This document shows, in pieces, positions 6,892-18,695 of a DNA stretch of 40,833 nt. Numbering within the stretch: position 1 is the stretch's first letter; the number at the start of each line of letters is the position of its first letter. This stretch comes from an uncultured Prevotella sp. (GTDB lineage Bacteria > Bacteroidota > Bacteroidia > Bacteroidales > Bacteroidaceae). The stretch spans positions 1 through 40,833 of the forward strand of contig OMZV01000019.1 of the NCBI GenBank assembly GCA_900315635.1, written 5' to 3'. The notes below the pieces were generated by a model, which had not been told where the DNA came from, searched no databases, and saw nothing but the letters and a program-made list of their open reading frames with translations. The position numbers and the translations under genes were made by a program.

Positions 6892-8160
6892 ATGGAATTC
6901 CTGCACTACGACATTGAAGTAGCTGTGCTGGTAGCCGTGTTCTACATGTTCTACCGGCTGCTGCTGTCGCGCGAGAACTTGCACCGGCTGAATAGGGTAG
7001 TGCTCATTGGCACTGCCGTGGCATCGTTTGTGCTTCCGTTGTGCGTCATTACGGTTCACAGGACAGAGCTCCTGCCGGCAATGACAACCATGACGGATAC
7101 TCCCGTTCGTGCCGTTTCGACTGCTACCGAAAGTACGCCGTGGTGGAAGATAGCTCTGCCTGCAGTGTTCTGGGCGGGTGTCATAGTGAATATTCTGTTG
7201 ACTGTTATCTCGATAATAAAAGTAAGCATGCTTATACACCGGTGCGAGAAGCACCGGCAGGACGACGGCACCGTTATTGCCGTCAGCGACGACAACGTGT
7301 CGCCGTTCAGTTGGATGCGCTATATCGTGCTGTCCCGTAGCGATTACGGGCACATCGACGAAGCCATCCTAATTCATGAGCGGGCACATGTTCGGCTGCA
7401 TCACTCGCTGGACGTGCTGTTCGTTGACATTCTTTCATCGCTGCAATGGTTCAACCCCGCTATGTGGATGTTGCGCTCCGACCTGCGTGCCGTCCATGAG
7501 TATGAAGCCGACGCAGCGGTTCTCTCGAGTGGCGTTAATGCGCGCCAGTATCAATATCTTCTTGTCAGTAAGGCTCTGGCTTCGGGCGGGTACTCCGTTG
7601 CCAACAGCTTCAGTCACAGTACCCTCAAACAACGAATTACAATGATGCAAAATAAGAATACCAACCGCCATGCATGGCTCCGTGCCCTGTATGTCGTGCC
7701 AGTGATAGCCGTGTCACTTTATGCTTCGGCACGGACAGTCGTCGACTATAAGGTTATGCCTGCTAAAGGGCAGACGGAAGCTATTTCGACAGCCTCTTCG
7801 ACTCAGGCTTCAGTACCGGTTTTAAACGCTACTGCCAGTACCGATGAGGCTCAGGCGGCACAGACTGTTGAGCAAATCATCGAACAGAAAGACTCTGCCG
7901 GTAATGTCAAGGCAAACGTCCTGATAGTTATCGACGGCAAGGCGGCTACCCAGAAAGAGCTTGAGACGCTGAAACCGGATGACATCGAAAGCATAAACAT
8001 AAAGAAAGACGCCCAGAGTCTTGCCAAATATAAAGCTGTCGGCAAGAACACTGTGATAGAGGTTGTCACCAAGGCAGGTGGCGAAAACGCCGGCGGAGCT
8101 ACTCACCCCCGACGCACAGGTCGCTCCCGAAGAGATGCCGAAGTTCCCGGGCAATATTAA
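6892..8160 (+). CDS. BlaR1-like M56 metallopeptidase, frameshifted before its TonB domain
   Basis: Integral-membrane zinc peptidase predicted to sense a signal and cleave the adjacent BlaI repressor. N-terminal membrane helices (about 10-25, 37-55, 88-110) precede the catalytic HERAH at 162-166 and the downstream EYEADAAV glutamate motif near 204-211. After a further helix (about 267-283) there is a plug-like segment, DIESINIKKDAQSLAKYKAVG, resembling the TonB-receptor plug. The reading frame then ends in an out-of-frame tail THPRRTGRSRR. Removing one C from the C5 run at 8106-8110 joins it to the TonB C-terminal domain at 8113-8503, giving a 536-residue protein of the usual Bacteroidetes architecture. 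So this is either a real mutation, a slippage switch or a sequencing error. Confidence 0.82.
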   Translation: MEFLHYDIEVAVLVAVFYMFYRLLLSRENLHRLNRVVLIGTAVASFVLPLCVITVHRTELLPAMTTMTDTPVRAVSTATESTPWWKIALPAVFWAGVIVNILLTVISIIKVSMLIHRCEKHRQDDGTVIAVSDDNVSPFSWMRYIVLSRSDYGHIDEAILIHERAHVRLHHSLDVLFVDILSSLQWFNPAMWMLRSDLRAVHEYEADAAVLSSGVNARQYQYLLVSKALASGGYSVANSFSHSTLKQRITMMQNKNTNRHAWLRALYVVPVIAVSLYASARTVVDYKVMPAKGQTEAISTASSTQASVPVLNATASTDEAQAAQTVEQIIEQKDSAGNVKANVLIVIDGKAATQKELETLKPDDIESINIKKDAQSLAKYKAVGKNTVIEVVTKAGGENAGGATHPRRTGRSRRDAEVPGQY

Positions 8161-8503
8161 TGTTTACCTTGCTCAGAACATGCAGTATCCGAAGGCTGCC
8201 ATCGCCAACAATGTTCAGGGACGTGTGATTGTAAGGTTCGTAGTCAATACCGACGGACATGTGTCCGACGCGAGTGTCGTCAACTGCTCGGCACGCATTG
8301 CTGCACCGGCTGCAGGAAAAGAAAAGTCTGGCAAGAAACTGTCGAAGAACGAGCAGCAGAAAGCCCTTGCCGAGGGCAAGGCAGCGCTCGAAGGTGAGGC
8401 ACTGAGAATCGTCAACAGCATGCCGGCATGGACTCCGGGCACTAACAATGGCAAACCGGCGTCTGTATGGTACTACGTTCCTATTACGTTTGCCATGAAC
8501 TAA
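8113..8503 (+). pseudogene. detached TonB C-terminal domain of the M56 protein
   Basis: This frame encodes a TonB C-terminal domain: YPKAAIANNVQGRVIVRFVV, DGHVSDASVV, then EALRIVNSMPAWTPG and VWYYVPITF. TonB domains contact outer-membrane receptors; here it would be the periplasmic tail of the M56 sensor. The frame is open back to a TTG at 8063, within the upstream gene, and the first in-frame ATG is at 8134, so independent translation is possible but unlikely. A lysine-rich insert (KEKSGKKLSKNEQQK) interrupts the domain. It ends shortly before the terminator at 8549-8582. Confidence 0.7.
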
Positions 8504-8548
8504 GGCTGAAAAATCGAATATCCGTAATCGTCAGTTCGATTATACAAA

Positions 8549-8582
8549 AGCAGGGACCGCGCGACAAGGCACGGTCCCTGCT
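8549..8582 (+). terminator. terminator of the BlaI-M56 operon
   Basis: A perfect 11-bp stem AGCAGGGACCG/CGGTCCCTGCT with a 12-nt loop is followed by GATGTTTTAT. The T run is short and interrupted, but the stem is strong and well placed 45 nt after the stop. Confidence 0.65.
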
Positions 8583-8634
8583 GATGTTTTATAGTGGTTG
8601 GCTAGTCGTTGACGGCTTTTAAGTCAGATGCCAA

Positions 8635-8952
8635 TTGCTTGACACTGCTGGCTCCGACAAGCACACTTGTGACATTTGCAATTTCGCTTGCTTTTATCTT
8701 TTATTATTCATATCTTTATGTGCCAAGCTTACCAATGGCCACAAGTGGACGATCTTCCTTTCGGAGTTCCTGTATTCGATAGCAGTCTTTGTTGTAGCGG
8801 CTATTGCCTTCCTCATTGCTGAGGCTATTGACGTCTCTCTTATCTGCCTTATACTTATTGTGGCTGTAGTTGCCTTGAGTATGGTTGGCTATATTGGCAT
8901 AAACACCGTCATATACAGAACTCTTACTGATGAAGCTGAGGCAGAAAAATAA
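8635..8952 (+). CDS. hypothetical small membrane protein, uncertain
   Basis: This frame gives up to 105 residues with two strong hydrophobic segments (about 47-63 and 67-90) and an acidic tail TLTDEAEAEK. The only in-frame start at the left end is TTG, and the first in-frame ATG lies near the end (8880), so the true start is unclear. It could be a decayed gene that lost its N-terminus. A weak -7-like TATCTTTA is at 8711-8718. It converges with the ligase gene at 8997. I do not recognise a family. Confidence 0.3.
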   Translation: MLDTAGSDKHTCDICNFACFYLLLFISLCAKLTNGHKWTIFLSEFLYSIAVFVVAAIAFLIAEAIDVSLICLILIVAVVALSMVGYIGINTVIYRTLTDEAEAEK

Positions 8953-8996
8953 TAACCCCTGAATCGTGAGTATTCTGTGTTTTCAAGCCAAAGTTA

Positions 8997-10358
8997 TTAG
9001 TTTTGCCTATAGAATTTTCTATCGAGTTTGCCATTGTAAGTGTGTTTTATGGATTCTACTTGTTCGAAAAGGCGTGGTTGTTTATAGCTTTCAAGATTGG
9101 CAGAAAGATAGCGGGCAATATCTCTCTTCATAATATTGGTACCACTTGTCGATACATATAGCAGTTTGATAGTATCGCCAAAAATATCAGAATGATATGG
9201 AATACAGATACTTTCTGTAATCGAAGGAAAAGAGTTGGCTACATTTTCTATCTCTGTTGGCGAAACCTTATAGCCACCGATGTTTATCACATCATTGTTT
9301 CTTCCCTTTATATGAAGAAATCCCTGTGAATCAATCTCGCCTAAATCGCTTGTAAAAACAGCATTGTCATGAAGGATGTTCTTAGTCAATGACTCGTCAT
9401 TAAAATATCCGCTCATGAGTGTTTTACCCTTACAGATTATTGTTCCATCGGTTGATATAGAGACCGAAGAATTCTTCATTGGACGGCCAGTACAGCCTGC
9501 GATGCATGGATTATGGTTGTAGTCATAAGTGCAGACGATGCCAGTCTCGGTGGAAGCGTATGTATTATAAAGCCTTGTTTTTGGCAGAAGACTGCATAGC
9601 TCGTCCATATCCGACTGCGAGATGGCTGCTCCACCAGTCTCAATGAATTCAATCTTGTCGGCAACACGGGCTATCCGCTCCTTTCCGAACTGCAATACCA
9701 TACGGATACTTGCCGGTACCATGAAAGTTGCAATATGATTGCTTGGATAATCAAACAAACGGAAGAGTGCGTCAATATCCTTCATTCCGTCGGCTATTAT
9801 CAGTGTTCCACCGAGATATAGAACCGGCCAAATTTTCGAAAGACTACCAATATGATTTAGAGGTCCACAGATAATGAAGACCATATCAGAACTGAATCCT
9901 TGAGCATTTATCAGATTATCAGCATCGGCAAGGATAGCGCTATAACTCTCCATAACGCCTTTCTGCTGTCCAGTCGAGCCTGTGGTGAAGAGTATGTCGG
10001 CAATGTTTTCTATGTCGTCAGAATCTTGCTGCAAGACAGTGGAGCCATATTTACTCTTAAGCGAGTTGAGTCTTTCCGCAGGGAAGTCCTTCTCCAGCGG
10101 TACGGCAACGGCTCCAATAAGATGCGTGGCAAGGTATTCAATTATAAAGCTTGCATCTTGCTTGGCACGGAAGAAGTTCAGCATACCGGAGCGTAAGCCG
10201 TTATTTGATTCTAGGTTTTGGCTTTCTTGGAGCACAAACGACCATAGTTGAGAGTATGTCAGAGTGTTGCCATTGCAGATAATGGCGGCTTTCGACGGCA
10301 TATTATTGGCATGCTGCTCAACTCGTTGCTCTATCGTCTTGGCAAGGAAGTTATCCAT
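8997..10358 (-). CDS. AMP-forming acyl ligase for carrier-protein loading
   Basis: Member of the ANL superfamily (acyl-CoA synthetases and adenylation domains). Predicted to activate a carboxylic acid as acyl-AMP and pass it to the ACP encoded immediately upstream. The 453-residue protein has the P-loop ILFTTGSTGQQKG (122-134), the YASTETG motif, FTSDLGEID, the hinge region GRNNDVINIGGYKVSPTEIE, and the catalytic lysine in NGKLDRK (Lys444). All core motifs are intact. Its start overlaps the ACP stop by 8 bp, so the two are translationally coupled. In aryl polyene and flexirubin clusters the matching enzyme loads an aryl acid starter; the substrate here is unknown. It is the last gene of the operon and no clear terminator follows. 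Confidence 0.85.
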   Translation of the reverse strand: MDNFLAKTIEQRVEQHANNMPSKAAIICNGNTLTYSQLWSFVLQESQNLESNNGLRSGMLNFFRAKQDASFIIEYLATHLIGAVAVPLEKDFPAERLNSLKSKYGSTVLQQDSDDIENIADILFTTGSTGQQKGVMESYSAILADADNLINAQGFSSDMVFIICGPLNHIGSLSKIWPVLYLGGTLIIADGMKDIDALFRLFDYPSNHIATFMVPASIRMVLQFGKERIARVADKIEFIETGGAAISQSDMDELCSLLPKTRLYNTYASTETGIVCTYDYNHNPCIAGCTGRPMKNSSVSISTDGTIICKGKTLMSGYFNDESLTKNILHDNAVFTSDLGEIDSQGFLHIKGRNNDVINIGGYKVSPTEIENVANSFPSITESICIPYHSDIFGDTIKLLYVSTSGTNIMKRDIARYLSANLESYKQPRLFEQVESIKHTYNGKLDRKFYRQN

Positions 10359-10584
10359 TGTTCTTCTCGGCTATCTTTGTCTTCACAAGGTTTACAAGGC
10401 TATCAAGATTCTTGAAGTTCTTCGGTGTGACATCGGGTGACTCCAAGTCAATGTCGTAAGCCTTCGAGAGAGTCATCAATATAGCCGTTATTCCTAGAGA
10501 ATCGAGCTCAGCAAAGAGAAATTCTGAGTCGAAATCAACAAGTGGAAGAATGTCTTCCAGCATTTTCCTTATATCTTCTTTCAT
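10351..10584 (-). CDS. acyl carrier protein 1 (starter-loading partner)
   Basis: A 77-residue acyl carrier protein. The phosphopantetheine serine is Ser29 in FAELDSLGITA. The start MKEDIRKMLE at 10584 is chosen because it gives normal ACP length; an upstream extension would run through repetitive intergenic sequence. It overlaps the AMP ligase, so it is the most likely acceptor of that enzyme's acyl-AMP. It differs clearly from the other two ACPs in the operon, which suggests a separate role such as starter loading. Confidence 0.85.
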   Translation of the reverse strand: MKEDIRKMLEDILPLVDFDSEFLFAELDSLGITAILMTLSKAYDIDLESPDVTPKNFKNLDSLVNLVKTKIAEKNNG

Positions 10585-10585
10585 A

Positions 10586-10617
10586 GTTGAGTGATGGGTG
10601 TTAGTTGATGGGTGATA
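10586..10617. repeat. short imperfect direct repeat in operon gap
   Basis: GTTGAGTGATGGGTG and TTAGTTGATGGGTG lie next to each other in the 56-bp gap between the esterase stop and the ACP start. It is one of several short direct repeats found in gaps of this operon. Confidence 0.5.
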
Positions 10618-10640
10618 AAGGTTTGTTTTGTGGGATGTTG

Positions 10641-14745
<4,105 letters not shown>

Positions 14746-14829
14746 TACTTCGTCTTTATAATCACTTGATTACCAGTTGGCTTGTAAAACATATCTTCAT
14801 TTAGCCACTACTTACAATGCGTTTAGCCG

Positions 14830-15687
14830 TTACTTGGTTTTTGAGAATATATTCTTGAACCAGCTGATGAATTCCTGTCGCCATGCCCGACATTCCTCCG
14901 TGCCCTTCACCGGACTTGCTCCGAAGCCGTGTCCGCCGGTTTTATATTGGATATACCTGTGGGGAATACCCTTTGCCGTGAGTGCTGAGTCGAGCAATTC
15001 AGAGTTATGATAGTTTACGATTGGGTCATCCTTGCAGTTCGTCAGGAATACTGGTGGACAGCCTTCGGGCACATGCTGCTCCATAGAAAGCGAATCACAG
15101 AGCTGCCGGTTGTGTTCACGACTATCGCCAAGTAATCCCCGTCGCGAGCGCTTATGAACACATGGCGCACTCATTGTAACGACCGGATAGATGGGAACTA
15201 CGAATGCAGGCCATTCATTTCGTGGCAGGATCTCGACCGAACACATAGCCAGATGGCCTCCGGCAGAGAATCCCATGACTCCAATTCGTGTTGAGTCGAT
15301 ACCTAATTCGTCGGCATTCCGACGGATAAGCCGCAGTGATTGCCGCAGATCATTCAGCCCGTCGGGATAGCGTTTGCCACGGAACACAAGCCGATAGTGG
15401 GTTATGAATGCTGGAACATACGCAGTGCGATACCGCAGGACGAAAGCCGATATACCCTGACTTTGCAGCCACTCGCCAACAAGACGCCCTTCGCCTTCCA
15501 TATCATGCCAAAAGTAGCTGCCTCCCGGGCATACTATCACAGCCGGATTGCCCTTTCCTTTGGCGAGATATGACGTCAGCTCCACCCGGTGACGGACGCT
15601 TGTTCCATCCCAGATATTCACCTGAGCACTGCCATTAATGGCTATCAGACTGAGGAGAACGACGAGTGTTTGTCGGATGTTACACAT
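14830..15687 (-). CDS. secreted alpha/beta hydrolase (acetyl-esterase type)
   Basis: Predicted exported serine esterase, 285 residues from the start MCNIRQTLVV at 15687, which gives a clean signal peptide ending NGSAQ. This start overlaps the preceding gene's stop by 8 bp (ATGTGTAA), as is common in the operon; longer starts would bury the signal peptide. Motifs: oxyanion region VCPGGSYFWHD, nucleophile Ser141 in GFSAGGH, acid at Asp220 or Asp221 in NCKDD, and His253 in GGHGFG. This resembles acetylxylan-type and related esterases. It is the second secreted hydrolase in the cluster, and the two are not close relatives. Substrate is unknown. Confidence 0.82.
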   Translation of the reverse strand: MCNIRQTLVVLLSLIAINGSAQVNIWDGTSVRHRVELTSYLAKGKGNPAVIVCPGGSYFWHDMEGEGRLVGEWLQSQGISAFVLRYRTAYVPAFITHYRLVFRGKRYPDGLNDLRQSLRLIRRNADELGIDSTRIGVMGFSAGGHLAMCSVEILPRNEWPAFVVPIYPVVTMSAPCVHKRSRRGLLGDSREHNRQLCDSLSMEQHVPEGCPPVFLTNCKDDPIVNYHNSELLDSALTAKGIPHRYIQYKTGGHGFGASPVKGTEECRAWRQEFISWFKNIFSKTK

Positions 15688-17203
15688 TCTGCTCAATTTT
15701 ATTAGCGACCTTCTCAAACCAATCGAGATACAGATGATGGAAGAACTTCGCCTGTTGGCGCGGCTCGCCAATCTGTTTCAGTTCGTCAGGAGAATAGCTC
15801 TTGCCAACTTCTATGTAAACAGGACTTCTCGAAACGGTGTGCTTCTTCTTTGGAAGAACCCGTCCGGTACCATAAAGGAGTATTGTCTTGATACCTATCC
15901 CGAGCTTTTCGGCAGCATAGAAAGCGCCTTGATGGAATCTCGCCACCTTGCAGTCAGCCGACCGCGTGCCCTCGGGGAATATGGCAATGCTGTAACCACG
16001 GCTGATGAGTGAGTGGAAATGAGGGAGTATATTGTCGATCCCGTCGGACGCGGGATAGTATTCGGCATTGTGAATGAGGAATCCGAAGATTGGACTATGC
16101 CACACCCAGTCGTTCGTAAGGAAGACAATCTTCGGCGTCATAGCAAGCAGACAGAGCAGGTCGAGATGCGATTGATGATTGCAAATGATGATTGACGGCT
16201 CGTCGAAGTCGTCTGTCTTGATAGCCTTGAATTGGAATTTGGCTCCCGGAATGCCAACCTTAATAGTCATGAGTCTCATCACCCGATACATAAGCAGATG
16301 GAGATGCCAGCGCCGGTGGTCGTTCATCGTCCTGATATGGGTGTAGAGAAAGAGTGTAGGCCAGAATATCAGAACTACAACGAAGAGCATGAGGAATGTT
16401 GTCAGAGTGCGAATTGCCTTGGCAATGGTGCGCAGAAGGAATGCAGGCAATCCATAGATAATTGCCAAAAAACAAAGACAGGTGTTGAGAATACTTATCC
16501 TTGTGAAATCGAGTCCAGGTCGGAAGTGGCTGACTCGCTCTTCCTTAGGTGGATAGTAGACGTTGACGGGGATGGAATGAATGGCTACTCCGTTCCATGA
16601 AGCGAACACAAGCAACTCAAGTTCAGCTTCATAGCGTGATGTTATGAGCTGGTATCCATAGAGCTTTTTGAGTGGATAGAGTCGGAAACCAGTCTGCGTG
16701 TCGGGCAGGTGATGGAAGGTCTGCACACAGAACCAAAAGTTTGAAAAGCTGTTGGCAAAGTTGCTGCCCTTAGAGCGGACGATATTCCCCTTGTTGCGGT
16801 TGCCGAGGATAAGACTGCCCGGCCATTGCTTGTTGGCTCCGAGAAATGCCGGGATGTCAGTGGCAGAATGCTGTCCGTCGGCATCCATTGTTATTGCGTA
16901 AGCAAAGCCAAGCTGTAATGCCCGGGTAAAGCCTTGTTTCAAGGCATACCCTTTGCCACGATTTTTAGGATATGAGACGAGAGTTATATCTTTGATAGAC
17001 TTTAATATATCAGCCGTTCCATCATCGCTGCCGTCATTGACGACGATGATATCATTGCAGTAAGCCTGAACTTCGGTGACGACACGACGAATGGAGCCCA
17101 CATTATTATATGTAGGAATCACCACGCAGATGCCCCTGCCGTGCAGAGTCCGGCGTGTGTAATCATTCGGTTGGTTGTTCGTCGTCGTCATTATTGCCGT
17201 CAT
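15680..17203 (-). CDS. GT2 glycosyltransferase fused to a PlsC/LpxL-like acyltransferase
   Basis: A 507-residue two-enzyme fusion. The N-terminal family 2 glycosyltransferase (about 22-235) shows CVVIPTYNN, VVNDGSDDGT and the metal-binding DAD at 107-109 in TMDADGQHS. Two hydrophobic segments follow (about 240-258 and 267-287). The C-terminal acyltransferase has NHQSHLD (342-348) and FPEGTR (409-414), the catalytic and substrate motifs of the lysophosphatidate acyltransferase family. The same fusion is a hallmark of aryl polyene clusters (ApeJ-like), where it is thought to build the membrane lipid anchor. It overlaps its upstream neighbour by 41 bp; the alternative start at 17191 (MTTTNN) would shorten the overlap. 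Confidence 0.87.
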   Translation of the reverse strand: MTAIMTTTNNQPNDYTRRTLHGRGICVVIPTYNNVGSIRRVVTEVQAYCNDIIVVNDGSDDGTADILKSIKDITLVSYPKNRGKGYALKQGFTRALQLGFAYAITMDADGQHSATDIPAFLGANKQWPGSLILGNRNKGNIVRSKGSNFANSFSNFWFCVQTFHHLPDTQTGFRLYPLKKLYGYQLITSRYEAELELLVFASWNGVAIHSIPVNVYYPPKEERVSHFRPGLDFTRISILNTCLCFLAIIYGLPAFLLRTIAKAIRTLTTFLMLFVVVLIFWPTLFLYTHIRTMNDHRRWHLHLLMYRVMRLMTIKVGIPGAKFQFKAIKTDDFDEPSIIICNHQSHLDLLCLLAMTPKIVFLTNDWVWHSPIFGFLIHNAEYYPASDGIDNILPHFHSLISRGYSIAIFPEGTRSADCKVARFHQGAFYAAEKLGIGIKTILLYGTGRVLPKKKHTVSRSPVYIEVGKSYSPDELKQIGEPRQQAKFFHHLYLDWFEKVANKIEQNV

Positions 17204-17618
17204 CCTCAGTATCCATCGGACTGAGCAGGTAGCTTATATGATATTTCTCGTCTTTATATTCGGTCTTGCCTTCCTTCAAAGCATGCAGCAGTTCACGAAT
17301 ATCATTGCTCAAAACGGGGCGGATGTACCACTTGTCGAGCATGGATGCAACATTCTCTAGCTTTACCTTGTCTTCCTTGGTGGAGTAGTAGAAGTTGAGT
17401 GCTGTCAGTCCGAACTCATTGACAATTGCACCGTTTATCGAGTCGCCTTCATGAATCAGAACGCAAATGCCACTGATGTAGCCTTTCTCTGCCTCGATGT
17501 TTATCTTGCATTCTGTCTGAGCACCATCGCTGTCGGGATAGCAGACGGTCTGAGCCTTGGCAGTATTCGAGCAGAGCAAGGCAATCAGAATACTAATGAA
17601 GGCTAAAAGTCTTTCCAT
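17163..17618 (-). CDS. small secreted protein, possibly LolB/DUF3261-like
   Basis: A 151-residue protein with a signal peptide ending NTAKAQ. The middle reads INGAIVNEFGLTALNFYYS...LENVASMLDKWYIRPVLSNDIRELLHAL, which resembles the small lipoprotein-like proteins that sit next to LolA and MMPL genes in aryl polyene clusters. No lipobox cysteine is present at the signal cleavage point. The C-terminal 20 residues are very acidic. It overlaps the LolA-like gene by 26 bp, fitting a joint role in moving product across the periplasm. The family call is tentative; membership of the operon is firm. Confidence 0.7.
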   Translation of the reverse strand: MERLLAFISILIALLCSNTAKAQTVCYPDSDGAQTECKINIEAEKGYISGICVLIHEGDSINGAIVNEFGLTALNFYYSTKEDKVKLENVASMLDKWYIRPVLSNDIRELLHALKEGKTEYKDEKYHISYLLSPMDTEDDGNNDDDEQPTE

Positions 17619-18216
17619 TGATAGGGATGTTTGTGCGTACGTTTCTCAGACTGATATATGTTGTGTCGCCATTCTTCTCGACCATCTTCACAGCCGAGAC
17701 CATAGAGCGTGACATGTCGAAATAGACGATGATTGAACTGAACATCTGCTTCATCGGGTTGCGCTTTGGCTTCATCACTGCTTGCCAAGAGTTGCCGTGC
17801 CCCTGCAAAGAGACGTTGAAGTCCTTATTATTGCTCACGCAAGTGCCGAGAACGCTGCTCATCATGATGCGTGTTATCTCCTTGAACATCTTGCTCTGAG
17901 CCACATTCACCTGATTGCTTCCTCGTGAGTTCTTCATCCAAACGGTCTGCCCGTTGAGTATGAAAGTGCATCGGTAAGGCGAAGTGTACTCCCAACGGAG
18001 TTTGTTCGGCTTACTATAGTACATGTTTCCGCGTGATGTTATCTTGCTCCTTACCATCCGCATGCTCTTTGTCTGCACGAAGTTGCATGCCATGGTATTC
18101 ATCCTCGAAGCAGTAGCATTTATCCTTTGCCTTACCTGCGCTGCCGTGTAATTCTGTGCGAATCCACCGGTTACACTCAGCAACAGCATTAACAATATAA
18201 ATATCTTTCTCTTCAT
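17593..18216 (-). CDS. LolA-like periplasmic carrier
   Basis: Predicted periplasmic carrier of lipidated cargo, 207 residues with a signal peptide ending GGFAQ. The LolA pattern is visible: an early MACNFVQTKSMRMVRSKITSRGNMYYSKPNKLRWEYTSPY block (quoted in two parts by its key residues F46, Q48, G63, W75, Y77), followed by FILNGQTVWM and a C-terminal ISLRNVRTNIPINGKTFSL. In aryl polyene and flexirubin clusters a LolA homologue works with the MMPL exporter to carry the lipid product to the outer membrane. A housekeeping LolA would be encoded elsewhere. The residue numbers given are approximate. Confidence 0.82.
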   Translation of the reverse strand: MKRKIFILLMLLLSVTGGFAQNYTAAQVRQRINATASRMNTMACNFVQTKSMRMVRSKITSRGNMYYSKPNKLRWEYTSPYRCTFILNGQTVWMKNSRGSNQVNVAQSKMFKEITRIMMSSVLGTCVSNNKDFNVSLQGHGNSWQAVMKPKRNPMKQMFSSIIVYFDMSRSMVSAVKMVEKNGDTTYISLRNVRTNIPINGKTFSLH

Positions 18217-18252
18217 CCTTTTTACCTCTTTACCTTTTTGTTTTTATTTTTA

Positions 18253-18335
18253 TCCTATCATCCTATCTTCACATCGTCCTATCATCCTATCTTCACATCA
18301 TCCTATCATCCTATCTTCACATCGTCCCATCATCC
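18253..18335. repeat. 24-bp tandem repeat, 3.4 copies, in operon gap
   Basis: Three near-identical 24-bp units (TCCTATCATCCTATCTTCAC plus ATCG or ATCA) at 18253-18276, 18277-18300 and 18301-18324, with a partial fourth to 18335. They fill the 123-bp gap between the small transporter stop and the LolA start. Copies 1 and 3 are identical; copy 2 differs at its last base. It is a likely site of length variation. Confidence 0.85.
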
Positions 18336-18339
18336 AAAT

Positions 18340-18690
18340 TTACTTCGCAATGAGCCAGCATCCCACCATTATGAATCCTACTCCTATCCAACGGGTGATG
18401 GAAACATCCTCATGGAAGAAGACGATTGCCGCTATCATCCCAAAGACATAGCTCAGGGAGATGAGCGGATAGGCTACACTAAGGGGATAGCTCTTTATCA
18501 TATACATCCATAGCAGCGATGCCGCAAGGAAGCAAAGTCCGCAGGCAGCAAACTGCCAGTTGACCAGCAGACTGCCCCAGAAATCCCAAGTCCAACTGAA
18601 CGGGCGCATCTTCTGCAAGGCGAACTTCAGGAAAACCTGTCCACCTGCCAGCAGAATACTCTGCATGAAGGCTAAAGTCAGAATTCGCAT
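18340..18690 (-). CDS. small EamA/SMR-family membrane transporter
   Basis: A 116-residue protein with four predicted helices (about 4-25, 38-62, 70-92, 98-114), the size and layout of small multidrug resistance and half-EamA transporters. GGQVFLKFAL in helix 1 and YPLSVAYPLISLSYVFG in helix 3 fit the DMT superfamily. ArnE/ArnF-type members move undecaprenyl-linked sugars, so a role in flipping a lipid-linked intermediate of this pathway is possible but unproven. It starts 5 nt after the stop of the ketosynthase gene, so it is co-transcribed. The conserved membrane Glu of EmrE is not evident in helix 1. Confidence 0.75.
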   Translation of the reverse strand: MRILTLAFMQSILLAGGQVFLKFALQKMRPFSWTWDFWGSLLVNWQFAACGLCFLAASLLWMYMIKSYPLSVAYPLISLSYVFGMIAAIVFFHEDVSITRWIGVGFIMVGCWLIAK

Positions 18691-18695
18691 AATGG

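Noticed and set aside
18238-18513. Plus-strand frame with repeated YHPIFTSS
   Set aside because: It is a by-product of the 24-bp tandem repeat and is antisense to the small transporter gene.
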